A stretch of 64,000 bases of DNA, taken from contig NC_081812.1 in NCBI RefSeq assembly GCF_030704535.1, forward strand, positions 20,621,501-20,685,500, read 5' to 3'. This DNA is from Vitis vinifera (lineage: Eukaryota; Streptophyta; Magnoliopsida; Vitales; Vitaceae). Both the position numbers and the translations under genes were made by a program. This document shows, one piece after another, positions 23,172 through 34,230 of this stretch; position 1 is the first letter of the stretch, and each line of letters begins with the position of its first letter. Below the pieces are notes generated by a model. It did no database searches, was not told the DNA's origin, and worked only from the letters and a program-made list of their open reading frames with translations.

Positions 23172-23379
23172 TGGGTGTTTGATAAATTTTTTAAAATATA
23201 AAAAATTAATTAAAATAATTTTTGAAAAATGATATATATATATATATATATATTTTAATATCACCTTTTTATTATAGAATATATCACAAAAAACACTATC
23301 AAAACCTTTTTTTAGTTTATTTCCAAACATTATGAGATTTATTAAAAAATTGATATTTTTATCAAATGCCTAAACACCT
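23172..23379. mobile_element. MITE-like element with (TA)n tracts
   Basis: GGGTGTTTGATAAA at the left and the complement of TTTTTATCAAATGCCTAAACACC at the right form imperfect terminal inverted repeats around AT-rich DNA. A TA tract lies within (about 23231-23251) and another just outside the left end (about 23150-23169). The GTGTTTGATAA ends resemble hAT-type non-autonomous elements. No target duplication could be fixed. Confidence 0.4.
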
Positions 23380-25499
23380 AGAATATACATTAAAAGCAAT
23401 AGGATTTACATGGAATATTGGGAAAGAGAGGTAGTGACTAGTGAGTACCAAGCAAGCAAGGGTGGATAGGCACATGATGGCCAAGGCCAACCACCTTCCA
23501 GACAGAGACATCCCCGGATTGATAAGCAGCACCATCTATTTTGTGAGCCCACGGTCAAAGTCGTCAACAGAAGCGAGCACACACCTTGGCCAAGACACCA
23601 AAGTTGTTCCTTGTCACGTGCTCTGCTTGCTCTTGTCATGTGCGTAAATGATTTGGTACTCTCCCTCCGTCTGAAAAATCTCCTGCCACTCAAACTATGC
23701 CTATCTTGTCTACAGTTCGGCTTCAAGAAATCAGATGCCTTGTTCAGTAGCGCTGGGTCTCTCCCACCTGCCAGCACAAATCTCTGGCCTTTCCTGCGAC
23801 ATCTTTAAAAACCTGATAACAATGTTTAAGATAAAGATGACCATACTCAATAAATGAATATTTTTTCTTAAGTACAGTGCACCACAATTTTTTTATTTTA
23901 TTTTTACTTTATGTTGCCTGTAAGCTTATCTCACCTTAAAGACTTACTATAAAATTCATAATGTCGCCACCCATAACAATTGTGACCGCCGTGTGACATA
24001 ATGTTGGCCATACTGGGTTGGAAACTAAAAAGCTATGGTCTCATCATTGTGTCCCATCCAATAAAGTCCCAGACATCCTACTTCGAAATTTAAAAATGAC
24101 TTCCAAGTGACTACCTAGATTTTTAAGCGTGATTTTTCAAAAATTTGATCAACCATTCGTCTATGGTGATTAACAAAATCTTTTTCCAAAAATTACGAAG
24201 CCACATTGAAGAAAATTGTAAAAAATAGAAACTGAAATTCTGCAAAATTCCCACTGAGAACACCCTAACATCTATCATGTCTTGAAAGACAGTAAAACAT
24301 CTAGTTAGGCCATGTGCAAATCATATCTTCACTCAAGGCTGTAGTTTGATAATTATTGATTCCACCAATATTTGACTCTTACACATACCTTGCTTTAATT
24401 TCCAATGCAGGTTGCTGAGGCTGATGAAAAAAATAAAAAACCGCTGGAGGCTTTGCTGCTAACAGAGAAGAGAAAGGAAAAACCTTGCTGTGAGGGCATC
24501 TGATATAAGGACAAGTGCGACGGCTTCACCTAAGCAAGCAACTGAATGACATCTGAGGAACTTTGTATCTGATGGGCGAAAGATTATTCTGAAGAAAATC
24601 CCATCAAGGCATCAACTGATCTCCTAAACAAGGTTGTAACTGTATTCAAGAGAACTCAGAAGTGGTGCAGACAGATAAGCAGCAGCAACAGCAGAATTCA
24701 GTTACAGCAGGTAAAATTGGGTGCCTGGTAGTCATGGTTTCAGCTAGAACATAATATATAAACATGATTCTTTGTAAGTGATACGTCTGTTTAGCCTTAA
24801 CCAAAGCAAAAGGGCTGTATCATACATCATCTGCTTTATGTCCCTGCGCCTGCTGGGTCTTCCTGAAATACCCCTGCACAGGGGCAACCAACTGCAACAA
24901 AAGCATATGCAGATCCCAGCATAAAAAAACTAGGGAAGCTGTACTCTTTTTTTTTTATTGTATTAACAAACTGAAAAATAATTCCAACCTCCTATTTCAG
25001 TTTTTTTCTCTGTATATTTACAACACCTGTTGAAAGTTTAAAAAAAAAAAATCATACATAGTTTGAAATATATGAAATGATTATTTCAACATAATTCCTT
25101 TTTGTTGGAATTAAGCAGCTCCAAAAAGAAAAACTCCAAGGTTTTCGTATTACACTGGAATCAATCGACATTTATAATTCCAGCACTGTTGGTCAATCTC
25201 TTGACCTGCAAATTCTAAACATTTCCAGAGGTTTGTCATTCAATTTCTCATACTACAACCAAAATATTACAGATCTGGAGATGCTCAACTACAAAGGAAA
25301 CTTCCTGCTTTACTTTCAACAAATACAAAAAGCAAAACAAAGAAGTGATTATAATAATTCTCCCTCTTCCTTCTACCTGCACAATCATAGAAATCTGTTA
25401 ATGTTTAAAGCCTGATGATCATAACTACAAGTTGCACAACGTTTGGTTTAGAGTTTTTAAAGCCATGATAACAATTACAAGGGAATGCATTCAAGTCAT
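23380..25499. other. Intergenic spacer between two convergently oriented gene regions
   Basis: No intact gene is seen. A GC-richer patch at 23440-23810 gives open frames on both strands without family resemblance. Around 24411-24710 the plus strand has an acceptor-like AATGCAG, an exon-like stretch (AEADEKNKKPLEALLLTEKR), then stops and a Q-rich end, which suggests an unclassified gene remnant. The 3' UTR of the minus-strand condensin gene occupies part of the right end. Confidence 0.4.
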
Positions 25500-28400
25500 T
25501 CAAGTTCTGAGACTAACTTTCCTGTCAAATAACCAGACCACCCAACATCAAATAGTCTTTTGTGATGTGAATACAACGCACAAGGCCTTTTTTTTTTGAT
25601 AGGTAAGTAGAGCTTGTATTAGAAGCGCCTTAGAAATGGCGAAAACAGTACACATGAAGTATACAATCAGAACGCCAAAAAAACAATACAGCGCATAAGG
25701 CTTTGTCTCAATCAAAGTCATCTCCTCCTAATTTGGAAAAACATATCCAATTTGGGAAAAAAATCTGAATTTCAGTAGCATGCATGAGAGAAAATCTTGA
25801 ATATAAATATTCAAACCCCCTATAATGTGTGCAAGTGCAAGGAAACAAGCACATATCTTATATTTAATGGTAATAGGCCTCAGCAATCAATGTCATAAAT
25901 ACTAGGATGTTCTTCTGACTGGACAATGTGATCTTCTTATTGTCATTTACTGTGAGAATTTTCAGAGTGTGAAATACAAGGCTTTCTATCAGATGATACA
26001 GAATAATCTCGTGACAGTAATTGAGCAAAACAGTAATATATAAGAAGCCAATTCAGTACTCTACCCAGTGCTATCATACAGGTACAATTTTCTGAGTTAT
26101 CATGCTCTAGAGCACGTAACTGCTGTTAAGATGGTATGAGACATGCAAACCTCTCCACATAATGGCTACTCATGGCAATAATAAATGGAACTAATGGGAA
26201 TCTGCTAACTCAGCTACATGCAAACCCAATGTTAGGGCCACGGATAATAACAACCCCCATTTTCTACTGAAAACCCACTATTGGAGTAGTATTGCCAGAT
26301 TATTCCGTGATAGATTCAATGCAGGTAACAATAACATGAAATGAATATAAATTTTCATACCTTTGAAATGACCTAAGATTTCTTCTTGTGGACATGGACG
26401 TGGAAGTGTCCCTCTTTTGATCTTTCATGTTGGTTTTTTTTCCTCTTGACTTGGAGGAACCTAAAAATGGCAGCACATTATTCAAGTCTCTGTTTTCAAA
26501 ATTATGCTGAAGTCACAAGACAGAACACTTTAGAGCTTGAAGCCCTAAACTACCTCTTAGATGAACTTTTGCTGATTGAATTTCGCTTTCACCTTGTTCT
26601 GATTCAATCACTTCACTGGACACATCAGAATATTCTTCTACCTTTGAAGTTCTTGATTTTGATACATCATTCAGAGACTGGGTCATGCCTTTCAAGGATG
26701 GATCAATGACTTCTCCATCTGTCAAATATCAGGCATCTCTAGATGTTTATTAAGTCAGAAATTTGAAATCTATGCAGTGGCCAAATAATGCCGTACCATT
26801 CATTCAAGAAAAGATTAGCAAACAAGATGGCACATAACTACTACCATCATTGATGTTTAACACTTCAGCTTACCAACTAGTAGAACATTTTACTTATGGT
26901 GTGCACGGATGTCCAATTAAATTATGTGATTACTAACTTTCAGTAGCACTTGCAGATACAGATCCACCAGCATAAGTGGGGTATTAAAGAATGGAAGCTA
27001 TTACATACTTGAAAGTAGAAACAATTCACAGTTCTGACATACTACTGCCTTTCATGGTGCTGGTAGAAGTTTCCAGTAATGACCCGTCACACCAATGGAC
27101 AGTACCACAAGAAACATATGAAAAAGGTTGAATAATTCAATTTTGTTTGAATTCCCCAATATGCCTCATATATATTATAGCTACCTAATATTTCAACCAT
27201 GTGCCTTGATAAAATTAATACAGGAATCTTGGTCCAAACACAAATAATAACAAACTCCCATAATTATTAAAATAAAATAAAAAAGAAGAAGAAGTGGACC
27301 ACATGAGCAACTTATAAAGGGCTCAACATCAATAAGAAACCATTAAGTTGACATAATAAAAAAACAACAAATCCACAAATGTTTAAACCAGCTCAACAAT
27401 GATATGAATTATTTGGCCTTGTTATATCTCTACATGCATGAGCCCAGGACACGAGTCAGGACCAGCACTGTGCAGCTTTCGTGTTTCTAGGTGTTCATTT
27501 CTGATAAAACAGTGTACAACAGGAAATCCAGGCCACAAATAAAGTCCTAACAAAAAGCTATTGGCAAATAGCTTGCTAGAAATGTTCAAGAAGGCTTAAG
27601 GAACAACTCAAGTGACTGCAGAATCATAAAGCATATTGAATCAAGCAAAGGACTAATGCACCTACCTTCAACAACATCAGCCTCTTGACATTCTTCTGCA
27701 GTGCTCCCATCTACCATAAGACTTTCCAAGCTACCAACTTTCTGTTGATGTACTTGGGCATTTCTTGCAGTAACCTCTTGTTCCTTCCGTTCCACATGGA
27801 ATTTATTAAGCTTCTCCTCAAACTCCTCGATGCAAGACTTCAGTTCCGGTTTTGCAAACTTCTTACTCTGATTATATTCAGTGTGTAAAAACACTTATTG
27901 TTAAAGATTCAACTGCAAATGTGGTAACACAAGAACAACAAATTAATACCTTGCTAATTATGTTTTTGAAATGGTCCATCACAGAATCCTCAGATAGGGC
28001 ATGCTCATATGTTTTGAATGACTCCATGAGCTTTTTCATGCCCTTTTCAGTGAATGCCAGCTGAGACAGGCAATATGATACATATTCCCATTGTCTAACA
28101 TCTGCAGCAGAAGAGGAGTCTTCAATGTATCCAAAAACTTCACTAGAGTAGATGAATTACAGTGATAGTATAAAGAATACCTGTGACTCCACTAAACCGA
28201 TTGCAAAGCTTTTCAACCAGAGATTCCATTTGTTTGTCCTAGAGAAAATTCAAAATAAAACATGACTTGTTGTCAAGAATAAATGCTTGCTTTAACTTAA
28301 ACAATCTATACCTTCTTAATAGAACCTATTAAGAACTGCATGATATTGCAGAATGACTCTCTCTTCAAATTCCGGTTACATAATTTGCCAAGGATATCCG

Positions 28401-31400
28401 GAAGTAGATTATATATTGGATTGCTTCCTGTAGTCAAGATTAAGATTAAGCAATTCCAATATTTATTTAACACAAGAAAAGTAGAGTAGTCATCCAGACA
28501 AGGATACTAGTTGTGCATCGGAAATTACCTTTCTTAGACAATTCATGAAAGAAAAGTTTGGCCAGATTTGAAATTCTTTCATCTTCATCTTCTAATCTCA
28601 TGGCCATTTCATTAATATAACCTTTAACCTGGTCAACCAATGTCACCATATGACAACACAACACTAGTAAAAAAATAAAAGAAGCATAAAGTTGTTGGCC
28701 AGGACATTCAAACCTTCATCATATCATTTAATATGAGATGAGAAAGAACCAAAACAGCATTTTTTCTGACAGACACTGACGAATCCTGTAACCGAGCATA
28801 CATGTTTTCGGTCCATGGCTCTAACAGATTAGGGAAACGAACTGCTAAATCACCAAGCACTATAGTACAATTGGAACGAACAGTTTCTGATGGTGCATTC
28901 TCCACAACAGTGAAGAGAAGCTGGAGATTTGCTTCACTGCAAAGTCATTAAATTTGAACCTTATAAGATGTTAGGGAAAGAGAGAGAGAGAGGGGTGTGG
29001 GGGAGAGGAGGGACATCTCACCAAAAATTGCCATCAATAATCATAAATCGACATAGTGCAAGCATTCCAGATGCCTGTAGTTCTGGATACTGGAAAGAAT
29101 AGAAAGGTTCTCAGTTTGTAAGCATTAAGACCATCAAAAAGAAAACAAATCATTGCATGTTCACAAAGCATCTAATAGGATGTTTTTATTCTAATATTTA
29201 AAGGAATTTTGTCAAATTTTAATAAAAGATCTAATCTAAATTTCCAAAATTCAAGCCAGTGACAGGCTGAAAGCTTCAATGCCTCCATCATTAAGGACAA
29301 GATTATTCAAATTTTAAGGTTTTTTCAAATTCCATGTGCCATTTAAACAAATATTCAAGGAACGTGAGGGCATAGACAAGCTGTGAGAAGTGAGCAGCAA
29401 AAACAACACCTTTTGCATTAAACTAAAATTTCTACAAAGCTTCGACAGGAACGGTGCACAGTGGCCAATCAAATTCTTCTCAGCAGAACCACCAGAAATA
29501 ATTTCTTTCTCTGCCCTTTCGGAAAGTGAATCAAGTATAGCATCTTCAGATGCAGCAAGACCTAACTCAGCATTGATACCATTCTCCTGCAAAGCACCAT
29601 CAAAGGAAGTGGAATCAGTAAAAAGAGGTTCTGGTGAAGAAAAATTAATCAATTAAATAACATCTGAACTCCCATTTTACCTTAACCACATCAGCAGATG
29701 CCATGCCATTAGGAACATACTGGCTCTCAGCATCTATCTTATCTTTCTTTGCCTTCTGTTTCTGGATTCTTCGGACACATGACTCAATATACGTCAATTG
29801 GTTCATGGCAACATGGCTTACTATAAATAAATATCTACTAAGTTTTGTGACTTGAACAGTTGAAAGGACACTGCTGCCACCATTTTCAATGTCATTTTGC
29901 AACTCATCTCCTCCACCACAATCAAATACAGAACTAAGAGACTTTTGCACCAGGTCAGAAGCTAAGGTTTCAGGAGTTGGATGAATTACATAAATAGCAC
30001 CAATAGCTTTATCGGCAGCAGCATACCATATGTTTTCTGGCAACCAAAAACTGGTGATTAAGCTTTCCAGAATACCAAATATCCGGGTTCCATTACTAGA
30101 CAGTAGTTTTTTCTTGTCCGCTTCAGACAACCTCTGAAGGGCAACGCATGCGGTTCTGGCAAGCAAAGGTTCCACTTTTGCCCAACGACCAAACCCTATG
30201 TCTATGATGTCCTGTAAGTGTGAAACAAGAATCCCATGGGATAATTTTGCTGCCATGCAAAGGACAGATAAAGCACCCCGGCTTTGCTCTGCAGTGGTTC
30301 CGCTAACATTAAAGCAAAAGAAATCCCATAGTGCTGAAATCTGCACAAAAAAATTAAAACTCTGAAGCATTTGCCTTCCAAATGAGGAAAGAACAAATTG
30401 ATGACAAATTCAAATTGTAGCTTCATAAACATCATGATATTCATAGGAGCTGGGTAATGTTTTAAAACCTATGTGATGATTCTCTAATACACACAGTCAA
30501 GAGAGTCAGCTTGATTTTCTCAACTTTTTAAGTTACTACCTATGGAATAAAATTCAACCCATGCTCACCTCATTGAAAACTTTCAAATTATTTACACAAG
30601 ATATATAGGAACATACCATGCTGGTAGATATATCACCCTTGGACACCAAAGCACCAACTATGAACTCCAGGGCTGCAAGATCTCCAATATTTGAATCTAT
30701 GGCAAGATTCAAAAGATTTTTGGCAGTCTCCATGGAACTTTTCCTTATATATATTGTAACAAATGCATTCTCTACAGCTTCATAAGTGGATTTGTCCTGA
30801 GAAAATACCTGTAGACAACCAGCACATTAGGACACTATTAAATCTAAAATGTCTATCAAACAAAGCTGTAACTTTAAGTTGTATCCCTATTTCCAAAGCA
30901 TGAACAAAATAAAAATATTACCAGTGGAAACATCTTCCGGAGGCAGGCTTCTGAGCCATCAACTTGGAACTGTTTGCACCGCATCAATAAGAGAATTGTG
31001 TTCTCTACATCAGTAGCAGAAGATGAAGCCATCAGTTGAACAAGGGTGGGCATTGTTGCAGAAACACACTTAGAAAATCTCAAGCCAGCCTCAAGTGATG
31101 CAACCAGGGCCCTGGTTTGCTCCAAATTCCCAACATCTGGCACAGGACTATCATTCTCAACAATTCCTTCTGCTGTATGGGGCAAACAGCTATCAGTTAA
31201 ACTGTCTTGCTGCCCCTTGGCCACCTGGCCCACCTCTTCCTCATTTCCACTGTCAACTTCACCATCTCCGTTGCAGGTATCACCATCAGAGGGTAGCCCA
31301 TCTAAAACACTCTCTGAAGCCAGATTTGGTTGAAGTTCATTCAACTTCTTCTTGTACTGCTCTAAGGTTGCTTCAAAAGAAGCTATTCGAAGTTGTGGCC

Positions 31401-33522
31401 CAAAAGGGTTATGCTGCAGCATCATGATAAGTAAATTCAGAGCAGATTTTCTTACAATTGCACTCTTATCCTCCAACCTCCCTGCAGCAACTGCAGCAAC
31501 CTCATTCCACATGCCAATTGAAACAGAATGTTCTTCGCATAGTTCACCCCAAACCTGAAGAACCCGACTCCTGGTATAAGCTGAAACATCTCGACATCGC
31601 TCCAGCAATATTTCCAGCATGGCTTGCTTGGTTCGAAGCTGAATAGATTTTGAACTTACTTCACCCTCAACATTCTTAAAGGCTTTCATAACCAACTTCC
31701 CCAACACACCAACAAGAGCATTCCTTATCTTATAAGATTCTCCACCAAAGTGAGGGACCAAGAGACCAATGTTGGTTGAAATCAACTTTGGGAGCCTGTC
31801 AGCGAGCTCCACAAGAAAGCGTCCTATATTTTCAGCCCCAACAGTGTCTTTCACGTAGTCTTTTGGGTTGGTCCTTCCAATCTCTCGGATAAGAGAACTG
31901 GCCAAACTTCCATCAGCATATTTCTTCTCAGCACTGGCAACTGCATCAGCCATAGGGGTGATAACAAAATCATGCTTGTGCATCAGGTGTAAAATTGATG
32001 CACATGATTGCGCCATGTAGTGATACTTGGTAGCACATGTCCCAATTATACGACAGAGAGCATCTTTTGTCTCTGAATCTTTCAACAGTATAGCGTTCTC
32101 AAACATAGAGAATACATTCCTACAAAATCCAAAACAGGAGATTTGAATTAAACTTACAAGGATAAACATGCAAAATCATATTAAAATAAATCAACCTAAT
32201 TACCCAACTTACTTTACAATGAAAGATAAGTAATTTTCATCGGGGTCCGATGACCCAAAGAGCAACGGAAGGTTGATCTCTAGTGAATTAGCTATTAAGT
32301 TGAGTATCCGACCCCTCTGTGGTTCCCAATTCCATGAGTGTATAGGTTGTTTCTTCCTACTACTCAGTGTTGCCTAAATCCATGAATAACAAAGCAGTTA
32401 ACTAAAGTAGCAGGGGTGTCCCAATAAGACACACTTACGCACATAAAAAGGAAGATTACCTTGGACTTGTTGACACCAATATTAGACTCCTCAATGAGGA
32501 TGATGTTGAGGAGGAAAAAAGTATAAATTTTAAAAGCATTCCGATGTGAGGCCACCCGGTCAAGTATTGGTACATCATCAGCATGATCTTGAGAAACTCG
32601 CGATAGCGAATCCACATTTGGAAGAAGAACACTGAGATTGGACCTAAGACTCTCTACAAGATTTAATTTACAAGATGGGGTGAGAGTTGAGAAACCTTTG
32701 ATTAACGAATACACACGGTCAAACACGTCTTGCTCTTCAACACAGAAAAGCTCTTTATCAGAGAGATCAAATGAAACACCTGTTTGCATAAGAAGAAATA
32801 CAGATTGAAATCATAAAAATATGGTTAATGTGCACAGAAAAACTAACCTCATTTTCTTTGCTAAGAAAAATGACTAAACAAAATAAATAGAAATTTGAAT
32901 CTGACTTAGAAAGAAAGTGAAAACTCTCCCTAAGTGAAATAGTTGAAATTCGGAGCACTTAAGGGGAAAGTTTGTTCTCTCAGGTTCCAAATAAATAAAT
33001 GAAAATGAAATATTCAAATGTTTGATTTCTTTGCTTTTCTTCTAATTCTCGTAGTTGAGATTCTGTTAGGGTTTTGATCAATTGCTGACTGGAAAAATTA
33101 CCGTTCAAAAGAAAACTGAATATAAATTGAGAACCAAAAATTTACCCCACTTATTTGGATGGCATTAAAATTTAGGAAAAAAAAAACAGCAGAATCTCGT
33201 GCTTTGCATGTTTCAATCACCGCAAAATGAAGGAAAAAAGTCCAACCAGACAATGTCCACATTGTCCAAGGATTTTCTTGATTTCTCAATTTCCAAAACC
33301 ATTGAAAACTCTAAATGTCCTTAATTTTTCTGTACTTTATCAACAACCAACCTGGTTTTAATTGTAGGGTTCTGTGGAAGAAAACTTACCTCTGACGAAT
33401 TCTTCAAGTTCAGAGGAACGAAGAGAGGAGATGTCGATCGGATTTTGAGCACAGAGACGTCCGTCATGGCTTTCGTTTTCTAGGGCTTGAAGATTTGGTG
33501 GAAAAATGAAGGAAGGAGCCAT
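25500..33522 (-). CDS. Condensin complex subunit 1, CAP-D2 (17 exons, 1348 aa)
   Basis: A HEAT-repeat non-SMC subunit of condensin I that helps load and hold condensin for mitotic chromosome compaction. Exons: 33390-33522, 32460-32779, 32213-32373, 30922-32119, 30617-30808, 29681-30340, 29410-29586, 29022-29089, 28714-28936, 28529-28628, 28312-28427, 28181-28238, 27950-28101, 27666-27867, 26554-26718, 26361-26460 and 25500-25521. Phases join throughout. MAPSFIFPPNLQALENE fits the family start better than an in-frame ATG 18 bases upstream. Landmarks: WNWEPQRGRILNLIANSLE, HFGGESYKIRNALVGVLGKL, RCRDVSAYTRSRVLQVWGEL and the Cnd1 region VRSNCTIVLGDLAVRFPNLL to SVSVRKNAVLVLSHLILNDM. The C-terminal tail is acidic, then basic. 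The last exon (KVSLRT, stop) is only 22 bases and is the least certain part. Confidence 0.94.
25587..25690 (-). mobile_element. 5'-truncated LINE tail in CAP-D2 intron 16
   Basis: Read on the minus strand this is a plant L1 3' end: GGCGCTTCTAATACAAGCTC, then TTACCTATC and a poly-A tail (T run at 25588-25597 on plus). A 10-bp target duplication flanks it, CGCACAAGGC (25577-25586) and CGCATAAGGC (25691-25700), with one mismatch. Only about 100 bases of the element were inserted. Confidence 0.8.
28975..29008. repeat. GA-rich microsatellite in CAP-D2 intron 8
   Basis: A run of AGAGAGAGAG continuing into GGGGAGAGGAGGG lies just before the exon 8 donor site on the minus strand. Confidence 0.7.
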
Positions 33523-33604
33523 GGGAGTTGGAGAGAGCACTCAGAAGAGATACTCGTTTTGGCTTCTCGATTTCTGGATTTCACCTTTCCAGGATATTTA
33601 AAAT

Positions 33605-33800
33605 CGTGAAGCGGGAACATATAGATATAAAAAGTAGGGGCGGTTGCTAATCTCCATTTTTTTAAATGACGATAATACCCTTATCTCCAGCTGGACTGCG
33701 TAGGCCGTAGGGAGCTTTTATCCAGTGTAAACGGGCTGAGCCCATCATCGGCCCACTACTTCACTACCGTTTTTCATGGAACTTCCGCCTTACCCGTTCT
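33605..33800 (-). promoter_or_regulatory. CAP-D2 promoter with E2F-like and AACGG motifs
   Basis: On the minus strand TTCCCGC (plus 33611-33617) matches the core of plant E2F sites and lies about 90 bases upstream of the start codon. Three AACGG cores, the centre of mitosis-specific activator elements, lie at 33730-33734, 33767-33771 and 33794-33798. Both motif types are known from plant genes expressed in S and G2/M, which suits a condensin gene. Activity is inferred. Confidence 0.45.
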
Positions 33801-34083
33801 GATCTTGGCACGTCAAAAGGGTCCCACTTGAGATGAATCCAGTGATGACTGATGACATGGCAAGATCAGAGGTGATGTTCTGGGAAGGAGTGGAAACCAA
33901 ACTCCCAAGAGAGGCACCCTTCAAAAACCCTCCTTGGTGATTATCAAAGAAGCTAAATAAAGAAAGAAAAGGCACAGAAAGAAGCCGAAAAAATATATGA
34001 AATTCGTATAGATTTGATATTGGAATGAATCACAAAACAATTTTTGGGTTTTGTTGATTTGGTCAGAAAGATTTAGAGACAGC

Positions 34084-34230
34084 ATGGCAATGCCGTGGGG
34101 GATGACTCTGTGGATGGCAAAGATCGTGTGGGTGGTACTGAGTGGGTGGGTCTCATCGTGCTTGACTGTAGCCGATGACATTGCTAGCTCTCTCCGGACT
34201 GGTGATATTGGTCCTTTCCATGTTGGCTGA
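34084..34230 (+). CDS. Small ORF: 48-aa peptide with N-terminal hydrophobic segment
   Basis: ATG 34084 to TGA 34228-34230. The first 30 residues (MAMPWGMTLWMAKIVWVVLS, then GWVSSCLTV) form one hydrophobic helix like a signal peptide or anchor. The remaining part ends SLRTGDIGPFHVG. From memory I believe this C-terminal motif recurs in tiny uncharacterised plant proteins, but I cannot verify it here. The gene is head to head with CAP-D2, 561 bases between start codons. A GGTATG donor-like site at about 34299 suggests the transcript continues through a 3'-UTR intron. The function is unknown. Confidence 0.6.
   Translation: MAMPWGMTLWMAKIVWVVLSGWVSSCLTVADDIASSLRTGDIGPFHVG

Noticed and set aside
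23406-23777. 123-codon open frame on the minus strand with a 65-68-codon frame on the plus strand
   Set aside because: No domain, no splice context and no family resemblance. The frames come from a GC-richer patch with few stop codons.
31046-31646. Plus-strand frames of 60-110 codons inside CAP-D2 exon 4
   Set aside because: They are antisense to a long conserved exon with clear family identity.
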